Assembly: GCF_900104585.1 (NCBI RefSeq)
Contig: NZ_FNVX01000006.1
Coordinates: 744,001 to 808,000, forward strand
Reading direction: 5' to 3'
DNA: 64,000 bases
Source of the DNA: Bacteroides ihuae
Lineage (GTDB): Bacteria; Bacteroidota; Bacteroidia; Bacteroidales; Bacteroidaceae
Both the position numbers and the translations under genes were made by a program. Every line of letters begins with the position of its first letter. The stretch's first letter is position 1. Positions 37,749-45,201 of this stretch are shown here, piece by piece. The notes below the pieces were generated by a model. That model was not told the DNA's origin. It did not search any database and worked only from the letters and a program-made list of their open reading frames with translations.

Positions 37749-40223
37749 TTATTTTGTAGTGCCTCCTTCTCCGCCGCCTTCTCCACCTTTCACATCATCG
37801 TTATTGATGCTTCGAGCCGCCTTCTTCACGCTTGCCTTCAACTCACCAATGCGATAGCTCACACTGACTCCAAGACGCTGCCGTGAATATCTGGATTCAC
37901 TCTTCTGCAGAAATGATTCACTCTCTATACGAGAAGTGTTGGAGACGTATTTCTTCAAGAAATTATTAGCAAAAGCGCTTACAGTAAGCCGTTTATCAAG
38001 AAAAGACTTATTGACGCTCAGTCCATAATCATAAAAGCCGCTACCGCTCCCTTGCAACGTCGTATAAGGAGTTGCACCCATCAAATTGAGACTGACACGT
38101 ATGTCTAGAGGAAAGGTCTGCTGAACACCACCATAAGCATAGCCGTCCCAACCATAATTCTTTAATCCCTGAGCCGGACTGCGGTAGTCACTATATCCTC
38201 CGCTGGCATTCATATAAATCCGGGTCATAGAAGAAGCATTCCAGTTAGCGTATAAGCTTATTCCTGAACTCTTGCTTTTCCCAATGTTTTTATACGTAGT
38301 GTTCAGAATGCCATTATTATCTAAGAAACTATAACTTTCAATGCTATTATTAGTAAAGGAGTGCCTCAGCGTCACATTCAAATTAAATTTGGCAGTGAAG
38401 CTACTATAACTCAGATTGAGCGCATGACTCTTCTCGCTCTCCAGTTCCGAATTACCATAACTAATACTTGTAGGATTACTTTTGTCTACATAAGGGTTCA
38501 GAAAATAGATACTGGGCCTCCATATACGCATATTATATCCGGCACGAATATTCTGCGTCTGACCGATCTTCAACCCTACACTAGCCGACGGTACTACATC
38601 ATCAAAGTTCACCTTAAAGTCTTCTCCGGTACCCAGCAAATAATTCACATCTTGTAGCGTGTGTTCATATCTCACTCCCGCTTTTGCCGAAAAGTTTTTG
38701 TATTTGAGGGCATATCCTGCATAAGCTGCAAGAATATTATTGAGATGTTCATAGTTACTACTTCTGCTTTCGTTATAAGAATATTCATCACTACCGCTAT
38801 CGGCCAAATAGAACTTATTGTCACTCGTGTTATTACGAATAATGTATTTCGCTCCGGATTCAATGGTGTGTAACTTGCCCACAGGTGTGGTATAATCTAT
38901 TTGAAAAGTATGTTCCGTAGTATTCGTCTTACCATCCATACGTTGATCGTGTAGATTTAATAGTTGCAAGTATTCATCAGGAATATTATCTTTGGTATAG
39001 CGAGAACGGGAATCAGACGTTTGGGGTTGCGTGTTGATCTTATAAGAGAACGTAAGCATGCGATCTTTTACCTTAAACAAACGCTGATAATCGATGTTGC
39101 CACGAATAGAATACCACGAATTATCATACTTGCTATTCATGGTATAATCATAAATTGCATTGTTTGTAGCACCCGTTAATTCGGTCAGTCCGCCACCTGT
39201 TCCATCATTCCCACCACCATACATTCCAAATGAAAGAGTAATCAGCCGGAGCGTATCTATCTCATAACTAGCTTCAAGATTTCCATTTTGGAAAGAGCCG
39301 TCATTTGAATTCTTACTACTTGAGTTGAGCTTAGTTTCTGCTGAATAATTATCACGCTGCGTATTCGAATAGCTTGCGGGATAATCATTCATACTATAGC
39401 TATAATTACCTGTCACTGTGAGTTTGTTCTTCTTCACTGTACCATAAACACTTCCACCCGCACCTGTATTAGACACATTTCCACTCATTGTGACCGTATA
39501 ACCTTCAAAGCCAGTACCTACGGTAACAATATTCAAAATCCCACCGACTCCTTCGGCATCATACTTTGCTCCGGGATTGGTTATTACTTCGATATATTTA
39601 ATTGAATTTGCCGGCATACTCTTTAGCACCTCTTTCGGGTTGTTACTCATCATATTGTTAGGCTTCCCGTTCACATGCACCTTAAAACTGCTACTCCCGT
39701 TTACCTTTATATTATCCTCGCCATCCACCGTCACCAGAGGTACTTTCCGTAGCATTTCTAACACCGAGTTGGTCTTCGAATCAGGATCATCCTGAATATT
39801 ATATTCTATCTTATCAATGTCAACTTTCACAAGTGGTTTTTGCGCAATCACTTCTATGCCCTTCAGCTCATTCGTTACTTCGGAAGTATATAGTGTTCCG
39901 AAATCAAAAATCTTCTCATCGGCTTTTAATGTGAATTCTTTAATAATAGCTTTCTTGCCTGTAGACGTAATTGTAATCTGGTAAATACCAACATCTGCTA
40001 GTTTCTCTTTAAATTTTCCGTTTATGTCTGTTATCGCCATTTTTACAGCCTTGTCAGGTGCCTCCTTTTTCACTATCTTGATAGTAGCATAGGGTTCCGC
40101 TTCTTGAGTAAGTGAATCAATGAGCACTCCTTTTATCGTATAAGACAATGGAGCAGGTGTTTGTGAATAAGCAATAGAAGATACAATAAGCATCAACAGT
40201 AGTAGTCGGTTTTTGTTTTTCAT
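37749..40223 (-). CDS. TonB-dependent receptor / outer membrane beta-barrel family protein
   Basis: This 824-residue protein has a signal peptide ending SIAYSQ (residue 21) and a carboxypeptidase-regulatory-like domain (YTIKGVLIDSLTQEAEPYAT, about 28-110). The plug is of the outer-membrane-barrel-family-3 type (SVLEMLRKVPLVTVDGEDN, IKYIEVITNPGAKYDAEGVG). A long barrel follows. It is not a SusC member and has no SusD partner. The C-terminus is unusual: after the last barrel strand (GVSVSYRIGELKASVKKA) it carries a Gly-rich tail (KGGEGGGEGGTTK) instead of ending in an aromatic residue. Ligand unknown. A palindrome overlaps its promoter (40313-40329). Confidence 0.85.
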   Translation of the reverse strand: MKNKNRLLLLMLIVSSIAYSQTPAPLSYTIKGVLIDSLTQEAEPYATIKIVKKEAPDKAVKMAITDINGKFKEKLADVGIYQITITSTGKKAIIKEFTLKADEKIFDFGTLYTSEVTNELKGIEVIAQKPLVKVDIDKIEYNIQDDPDSKTNSVLEMLRKVPLVTVDGEDNIKVNGSSSFKVHVNGKPNNMMSNNPKEVLKSMPANSIKYIEVITNPGAKYDAEGVGGILNIVTVGTGFEGYTVTMSGNVSNTGAGGSVYGTVKKNKLTVTGNYSYSMNDYPASYSNTQRDNYSAETKLNSSSKNSNDGSFQNGNLEASYEIDTLRLITLSFGMYGGGNDGTGGGLTELTGATNNAIYDYTMNSKYDNSWYSIRGNIDYQRLFKVKDRMLTFSYKINTQPQTSDSRSRYTKDNIPDEYLQLLNLHDQRMDGKTNTTEHTFQIDYTTPVGKLHTIESGAKYIIRNNTSDNKFYLADSGSDEYSYNESRSSNYEHLNNILAAYAGYALKYKNFSAKAGVRYEHTLQDVNYLLGTGEDFKVNFDDVVPSASVGLKIGQTQNIRAGYNMRIWRPSIYFLNPYVDKSNPTSISYGNSELESEKSHALNLSYSSFTAKFNLNVTLRHSFTNNSIESYSFLDNNGILNTTYKNIGKSKSSGISLYANWNASSMTRIYMNASGGYSDYRSPAQGLKNYGWDGYAYGGVQQTFPLDIRVSLNLMGATPYTTLQGSGSGFYDYGLSVNKSFLDKRLTVSAFANNFLKKYVSNTSRIESESFLQKSESRYSRQRLGVSVSYRIGELKASVKKAARSINNDDVKGGEGGGEGGTTK

Positions 40224-40288
40224 TTTATCTTAGCATTAGTTTGTCTATTCTTAAGCAACAGAAAACCTTATCCATTGCAAATCAACAA

Positions 40289-40296
40289 CAAAAGTA
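40289..40296 (-). promoter_or_regulatory. -7 promoter element of the TonB receptor gene
   Basis: Minus strand reads TACTTTTG, matching TAnnTTTG, about 65 bases upstream of the receptor start. Confidence 0.5.
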
Positions 40297-40312
40297 AAAT
40301 GATTACCTATAT

Positions 40313-40329
40313 CTACGATGTAATCGTAG
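40313..40329. promoter_or_regulatory. Palindromic operator candidate over the receptor -33 region
   Basis: CTACGAT-GTA-ATCGTAG is a perfect 7-bp inverted repeat with a 3-base centre. It starts 16 bases upstream of the -7 box, where the -33 contact should be. This is the expected place for a dimeric repressor. The CTAC...GTAG form recalls BlaI/MecI-type sites, but no such regulator is in the window. Confidence 0.45.
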
Positions 40330-40405
40330 TTAAGAAAGATGAAATATATGCTAATTAATATTATTTACTAGTAAGAACCCAGCTAGTAGAAGATTAAAGC
40401 GGGAA

Positions 40406-41701
40406 CTAAATGAAATAGAAGAACAAAAGCAGAACAACATTCATTGCAATCACAGCACCAAATCCGCCAAGAATGAATGAGAGTAACTCTTTTCTTCGCC
40501 CGGAAAAGAAAATAGCATAACACATGTTCACAACAATATTACTAATAATCGCTTGCATGCTACAGGCAGCTATTACCAGCACAGCCACCCCACCCGTGCC
40601 TTGAAACAAATTTAAGATAAAAGGAGTAATGTCACTAAGACCTGATACAAATGAAAGCAAATTCAAGCCGCCCGTTCCTGCATAGATCAACGTATAATGG
40701 GTTAAGAGCGTGAAGACGACAAATAATATGGCAAAGATAAGAGCAACCTTAAACTCCAATGGATTGCTACTCTCTTCTTCCTCATCCATCACCCCCGCCT
40801 TTTCGGAGCGTTTCTCTCTCGAATATATAAACCAAGCAACGATTGCAGCAGTAAATGACATCACAAGCAAATAAGGATACACGAGCGAAAAAATATCTTG
40901 GCTAAAAATAAAAATAAGGATCAAGAAACGCAGGAACATCATACTTACAGCAAGAAGCATAGCAGAAGCATATTCGGCCATCTCATGAACAGGAGCATGT
41001 TTACTCTTACGCGCCAACACAGAGATAGTAGCGGTACTACTATAAAGTCCCCCAATAATCCCTGAAACCAGAACTCCAGACTGACGGAAAACATATTGCT
41101 TCAGCAGATAAGATAAATAAGAAATACCTGAAACAACAACTGTAGCCAACCAGATAGAATAAGGAGTGAGACTCACACCCGGAATAATATTCTCATTTGG
41201 AAGCATAGGAAGGATAATGCCACTGATGGCAAGGAACTTAGCTAACGTGATCATTTCATCACTCTGCATCCGCTGAGCGATTTCGGTAAAGGTATGTTTC
41301 AATTCGGTGAGGAGTAGTACCGTTACCACTACCATAACATAAAACCAAGAAGGTTGGGTAGCTACAATCGGTGCAATGCAATAAGTAATAAGTGCAATAA
41401 TGATAGTCGTGACTCCAAAGACATGAAACTGAGACTGCTTCACATAGTAGTTGAGCCCTAGTAGTCCACCCAATACCAAACCGCCTCCCATAAAGAGACG
41501 CATCTCCAAAGGATCAAGAATATAAAGTAGATAGCCCAATATACCAATGAAAGTAAATGTTCGATCAGTACCGAACAGTGTAGTTTCTCCTTCCCTCTTC
41601 AGGCTGATCTTTCTTTGAGAAAGGCCAATCAACAAAGAAAACAAAGTTACCAATATGAAGGTGACCAATTCTTTGGGAAGGTAATTATAGATATTCTCCA
41701 T
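40406..41701 (-). CDS. MgtC/SapB N-terminal plus DUF4010 integral membrane protein
   Basis: This 431-residue polytopic membrane protein has an N-terminal MgtC/SapB-like part (ELVTFILVTLFSLLIGLSQRK, GTDRTFTFIGILGYLLYIL) and a C-terminal DUF4010 region (about 185-430) with YSSTATISVLARKSK and GLSDITPFILNL. Roughly eleven or more hydrophobic helices are visible, and a charged loop (MDEEEESSNPLE) lies near residue 305. The family is related to Mg2+-stress proteins, but the transported species, if any, is unknown. It lies 182 bases upstream of the receptor gene in the same direction. The two promoters appear separate. Confidence 0.8.
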   Translation of the reverse strand: MENIYNYLPKELVTFILVTLFSLLIGLSQRKISLKREGETTLFGTDRTFTFIGILGYLLYILDPLEMRLFMGGGLVLGGLLGLNYYVKQSQFHVFGVTTIIIALITYCIAPIVATQPSWFYVMVVVTVLLLTELKHTFTEIAQRMQSDEMITLAKFLAISGIILPMLPNENIIPGVSLTPYSIWLATVVVSGISYLSYLLKQYVFRQSGVLVSGIIGGLYSSTATISVLARKSKHAPVHEMAEYASAMLLAVSMMFLRFLILIFIFSQDIFSLVYPYLLVMSFTAAIVAWFIYSREKRSEKAGVMDEEEESSNPLEFKVALIFAILFVVFTLLTHYTLIYAGTGGLNLLSFVSGLSDITPFILNLFQGTGGVAVLVIAACSMQAIISNIVVNMCYAIFFSGRRKELLSFILGGFGAVIAMNVVLLLFFYFI

Positions 41702-41779
41702 ATTGAATTATTGTTCTTATATAGAAGATAACATTTGTTCGTTGTATAATGTTTGCCAAAGGCTACCCAGTCAACGCAG

Positions 41780-42247
41780 TTACCAGGATGTATAAGGGTT
41801 TTTCATTAGTTGAGAATTATAGTAGCGAACGTCACCAGTAACTTCCCGACCAATGAAAGTTGGTTTCTCAAACGCTTCATCTTCGGTAGTAAGTTCAACC
41901 TCTGCCACGACAAGTCCTTCATTCTCTCCATAAAATTCGTCTACTTCAAACACATGTCCAACGTATTCAATCAAGTATCTCGTCTTGTCAATGGTACCCG
42001 GTTCACAAAGCTTCATCAATTCCTTGGCTTCGACAATCGGAATTTCTTTCTCCCATTCATAACGGCTTGTGCCAGAAGCATTGGACGTTCCTTTAATAGT
42101 AAGATATCCTTTATCATCACGAATACGCACTCGAACAGTACGCCCACGGGTACTACTTATATACCCTTGAATAATGCGGCTTTGATCAAATGCCAGAGAT
42201 TTGAACTCACCAATAACGAGAAACTTACGTTCTATTTCTTGTGCCAT
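41780..42247 (-). CDS. CYTH domain protein (inorganic triphosphatase-like)
   Basis: This 155-residue single-domain protein begins with the CYTH signature EIERKFLV (ExExK) and carries the acidic/basic tunnel residues typical of triphosphate tunnel enzymes: RVRIRDDKGYLTIKG, YEWEKEIP, KTRYLIEYVGHVFEVDEFYGEN and VAEVELTTEDEAF. Bacterial short CYTH proteins mostly hydrolyse inorganic tripolyphosphate; some were called adenylate cyclases. Cytoplasmic, no signal peptide. It follows the porin gene by 45 bases and is probably cotranscribed, so a link to phosphate metabolism is plausible but inferred. Confidence 0.85.
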   Translation of the reverse strand: MAQEIERKFLVIGEFKSLAFDQSRIIQGYISSTRGRTVRVRIRDDKGYLTIKGTSNASGTSRYEWEKEIPIVEAKELMKLCEPGTIDKTRYLIEYVGHVFEVDEFYGENEGLVVAEVELTTEDEAFEKPTFIGREVTGDVRYYNSQLMKNPYTSW

Positions 42248-42292
42248 ATCCTTCTAATAAAAAAGCGCGTTGCCTTCTACCCTATCACTAAT

Positions 42293-43612
42293 TTAAAAGC
42301 TTAGCTGCAACCTAACACCAAGAATGCCATACGCATTGCCACCTTTACCTTGGGTCTCATCCACTTCACTACCGATATATGCTATTTCGCCATTTTCTTT
42401 ATATCCCACAGCTGCAGATCCAAAGGCGTTCGCATATTTATCATGATCTACATAAGAATAGTTCAATTGAATTTTAAAATGGTGTGTTGCGTAATAGTTC
42501 AATCCAAATGTCCAACCATTCGCTGCTCCTCCCTTTACATCCGTACCATTTAAGTCAATCCGGTCAAAACGAGCAGCTAATTCCATATCTCCCCAGTTCT
42601 GACCTGCGGAAGGTTGAACGAAGGCTCCACGCGATGCATTGTATTTTTGGTGCCCACCAAACAAAAGGTATGCAGCCTGAACATAAAAGCCATTAAAACT
42701 CTCAGTAGCCAACCCCTCATTACGATAGGTTTTGTTCAAAATATATTCTCCTTGCATACGGAAGCCTCTATAAAACGCGGCAAGCTCCGTCCCAAGCAAT
42801 AAATCGTGGTTAACCTTAGTGATTGGGGCTGTGTCCAGAAACTTAATCTTATTAATATAAGATAGAGAAGTCGTATTATACCTTACAGTGTTAGGCATCA
42901 AAGCCCCAACTGTCGTTTTGGGAGTCCGATAAGAAGCTGCTGCTCCTAAATGGAATCCTCCATCTTTAGAGCCCGATAGAGGCATCCACACAGCACGCCC
43001 TGTGTAAGAGATACCTTCGTCTTGCCCGGCTTTATTGTTAGCATCTGAATAGTCTTTCTCTTTTGTGCCATTAATCTTTTTAAAATGCACACCGGCACTT
43101 CCCAGGAAATGGTTTTTCTGCCAACTAGCTTGTAGCCCAATATGATATTCGGGTGCAAAAGTCGAAGTTACATTCGCTTCTTCCATAAACAAGAAATCTC
43201 CGGAAGAGGTTAAAGCATCCATAGAGAATGCCTCTTTTACATTTCCTCCTTTAAAGCTTAATTCTTTAGTCAAATCATACTTTATAAAACAATCTTTTAT
43301 CGAAAAGCCTCCATCAGTAAAGTCTAATTCCATCATTCCCGATAGATTATCACCAAACACTGCCGTAGCTCCAAGACGAACTCGGCGAAAGCCTACTCCA
43401 TTGCCCAACGGCTGATAATCTTCCCCAAAGAACATTGCCCCATCGGCTTGAATTCGCCCATTAAAAGACAGTTTAAATTTATCATCTACAGAGCTAATAA
43501 TAAGTTTTTTAGCATTAGAATTGGAAACAGAAGACTGTGGGTCAATAGCATACACAGCAGTATGCGAAGCTAAAAAGCAAAGTGCAGAAAAAGCGAATAA
43601 TTGTTTCTTCAT
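42293..43612 (-). CDS. Phosphate-selective porin O/P-like outer membrane protein
   Basis: This 439-residue protein has a signal peptide ending near residue 22 (AVYA). The barrel resembles the OprP/OprO-type porin family: LSFNGRIQADGAMFFGED, FRRVRLGATAVFGDNLSGMMELDF, SFKGGNVKEAFSMDALTSSG and WGDMELAARFDRIDLNG. It ends in RLQLSF, a normal barrel C-terminus with a terminal aromatic. It probably lets anions such as phosphate or polyphosphate cross the outer membrane. It is followed at 45 bases by the CYTH gene. A long inverted repeat (43635-43686) lies directly upstream and may regulate it. Confidence 0.82.
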   Translation of the reverse strand: MKKQLFAFSALCFLASHTAVYAIDPQSSVSNSNAKKLIISSVDDKFKLSFNGRIQADGAMFFGEDYQPLGNGVGFRRVRLGATAVFGDNLSGMMELDFTDGGFSIKDCFIKYDLTKELSFKGGNVKEAFSMDALTSSGDFLFMEEANVTSTFAPEYHIGLQASWQKNHFLGSAGVHFKKINGTKEKDYSDANNKAGQDEGISYTGRAVWMPLSGSKDGGFHLGAAASYRTPKTTVGALMPNTVRYNTTSLSYINKIKFLDTAPITKVNHDLLLGTELAAFYRGFRMQGEYILNKTYRNEGLATESFNGFYVQAAYLLFGGHQKYNASRGAFVQPSAGQNWGDMELAARFDRIDLNGTDVKGGAANGWTFGLNYYATHHFKIQLNYSYVDHDKYANAFGSAAVGYKENGEIAYIGSEVDETQGKGGNAYGILGVRLQLSF

Positions 43613-43634
43613 TTATTTAAATACAAAAGATTTA

Positions 43635-43686
43635 TATGTTGACAAGGTCCATAAGATTACTCTACAAGATAAACCTTATCAACATA
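43635..43686. promoter_or_regulatory. 14-bp inverted repeat upstream of the porin gene
   Basis: TATGTTGACAAGGT (43635-43648) and ACCTTATCAACATA (43673-43686) are complementary with one mismatch around a 24-base spacer. It lies between the 43-residue gene stop (43704) and the porin start (43612). As DNA it could be a two-half-site operator; as RNA it would be a leader hairpin with no T run. No known family assigned. Confidence 0.45.
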
Positions 43687-43703
43687 AAACCCATCAACAA
43701 AAA

Positions 43704-43835
43704 TTAATCAAGAAGAGAGAAGCCAATTAGCATGGCTAAAGCCAAAGCCACAAGTACCACAGATATAATCTTTAGCACACGATTAGCTTGTTGCTCCTCT
43801 TTCTTAGTGTGTGTTACTTTACGATTCTTGTTCAT
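43704..43835 (-). CDS. 43-residue single-span membrane protein
   Basis: A short frame from the ATG at 43835 encodes 43 residues: a highly basic and polar N-terminus (NRKVTHTKKEEQQANR) followed by one hydrophobic helix (ISVVLVALALAMLIGFSLL) and a stop. Composition is that of a genuine small membrane protein, with the positive N-terminus facing the cytoplasm. It stands alone between the prfB terminator and the porin gene, in the porin direction. Similar tiny proteins occur in Bacteroides genomes as far as I recall. No function is known; a helper of a membrane complex is possible. Confidence 0.6.
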   Translation of the reverse strand: MNKNRKVTHTKKEEQQANRVLKIISVVLVALALAMLIGFSLLD

Positions 43836-43867
43836 AGTAATATAAGTATTATGTTTAACGATACAAA

Positions 43868-43897
43868 GATTTCACCTGTTTTCTATTAGGTGAAATC
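43868..43897. repeat. 10-bp inverted repeat upstream of the 43-residue gene
   Basis: GATTTCACCT (43868-43877) and AGGTGAAATC (43888-43897) are perfectly complementary around 10 bases, between the prfB terminator and the small gene. It may be an operator or a secondary hairpin. Confidence 0.4.
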
Positions 43898-43941
43898 AAA
43901 AGTACAAATAAAATAATAGCATACAAACAATATAACAAGAA

Positions 43942-43985
43942 AATAAAGTTCCCGACATATCTTAGCGATTGTCGGGAACTTTATT
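43942..43985 (-). terminator. Terminator of prfB
   Basis: Sixteen perfectly paired positions (43942-43957 with 43970-43985) around a 12-base loop, GC-rich in the middle with A/T ends, begin 3 bases beyond the prfB stop. Confidence 0.85.
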
Positions 43986-43988
43986 ACA

Positions 43989-45108
43989 TTAGTTTTCTTC
44001 TTCAGAGGAAAACTCCATAAGATATGCTTTAATGAAACCATCTATCTTTCCGTCCATTACTCCATTCACGTCTGAAGTCTGGAAGTTAGTACGATGGTCT
44101 TTTACGCGACGATCATCAAAAACATAACTTCGTATTTGCGATCCCCATTCTATTTTTTTCTTACCAGCCTCTATTTTACGCTGAGCAGCCAGCCGCTTTT
44201 GCAGTTCTCTATCATAGAGTTGAGAACGAAGCAAACGCATCGCATTCTCACGGTTATCCAACTGTGAACGAGTCTCTGTATTTTCAATGAGGATTTCTTC
44301 TTCCTCACCGGTATCAGGATCTTTGTACTTATAACGTATGCGGACACCCGTCTCTACCTTATTAACATTCTGTCCACCTGCACCACCTGAACGAAATAGA
44401 TCCCAAGAAATATCTGCAGGATTAATTTGCACCTCGATGGTATCATCAGCCAATGGAGAAACAAACACAGATGCAAAAGAAGTCATTCGTTTGCCTTGTG
44501 CATTGAAAGGAGAAACACGCACCAAACGATGCACACCATTCTCTCCTTTAAGATAACCATAAGCATAATCACCTTCTATCTGGATGGTGCATGTTTTAAT
44601 ACCAGCTTCATCCCCATCTTGAATATTAGAGATCGTTATTTTATAAGAATTTTCTTCTGCCCAACGAAGATACATACGCATCAACATAGACGACCAATCT
44701 TGGCTTTCTGTTCCACCGGCTCCCGAATTGATCTTAAGCACGCAGCCCATCTGGTCGCCTTCTTCACGAAGCATATTCTTTAACTCCAAGTTCTCCAAAG
44801 CAGCCATAGATTTAGCGTAGCCTTCATCCACTTCTTCTTCAGTGACAAGTTCCTCTTTGTAAAAGTCGAAAGCCAGTTCAAGTTCATCGCTCATTGTTTT
44901 GACTTCATTGTATCCGTCAATCCACTTCTGCAATCCTTTTACTAGTTTCATTTGCGCCTCAGCCTTTTTCTGATCATCCCAGAAACCGGGTGCCTGAGTT
45001 CTTAATTGCTCTTCTTCAACCTGAATTTTCTTTCCGTCGACGTCAAAGGTACCTCCTCAACGCATCAGTGCGCTCTTTCACGTCTTTAAGTTGTTCAATA
45101 GTAATCAT
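43989..45108 (-). CDS. prfB: Peptide chain release factor 2, programmed +1 frameshift
   Basis: Translation starts at the ATG at 45108. After 21 codons it meets an in-frame TGA (45045-45043) in the context CTT-TGA-C, preceded by the Shine-Dalgarno-like AGGAGG. Shifting +1 restores a frame that runs to 43989, giving about 372 residues. This is the classic autoregulatory RF2 frameshift: scarce RF2 slows termination at UGA and promotes the shift. RF2 motifs are present: SPF (RVSPFNAQGKR) for stop recognition and GGQ (GGAGGQNVNK) for peptide release. A plain ORF search would wrongly start it at the internal ATG 44951. Confidence 0.95.
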
Positions 45109-45135
45109 ATAAATAGTTTGATTTTAATTTGTACG

Positions 45136-45143
45136 CAAAGATA
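45136..45143 (-). promoter_or_regulatory. -7 promoter element of prfB
   Basis: Minus strand reads TATCTTTG, exact to TAnnTTTG, 27 bases upstream of the prfB start. Confidence 0.5.
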
Positions 45144-45167
45144 GGTAAATTTTCTGATATGAAAGAA

Positions 45168-45195
45168 AAGGCTGCCTTTGCATTAAGACAGCCTT
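45168..45195 (-). terminator. Terminator of the acyl-CoA ligase gene
   Basis: AAGGCTG (45168-45174) pairs with CAGCCTT (45189-45195), extendable inward by a G-T pair. On the minus strand it is followed by TTCTTTC. It lies just after the ligase stop. Confidence 0.6.
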
Positions 45196-45201
45196 CCTCT
45201 A

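Noticed and set aside
44951..45108. Apparent broken or truncated prfB
   Set aside because: The TGA with AGGAGG and CTTTGAC is the conserved programmed frameshift, so the gene is intact.
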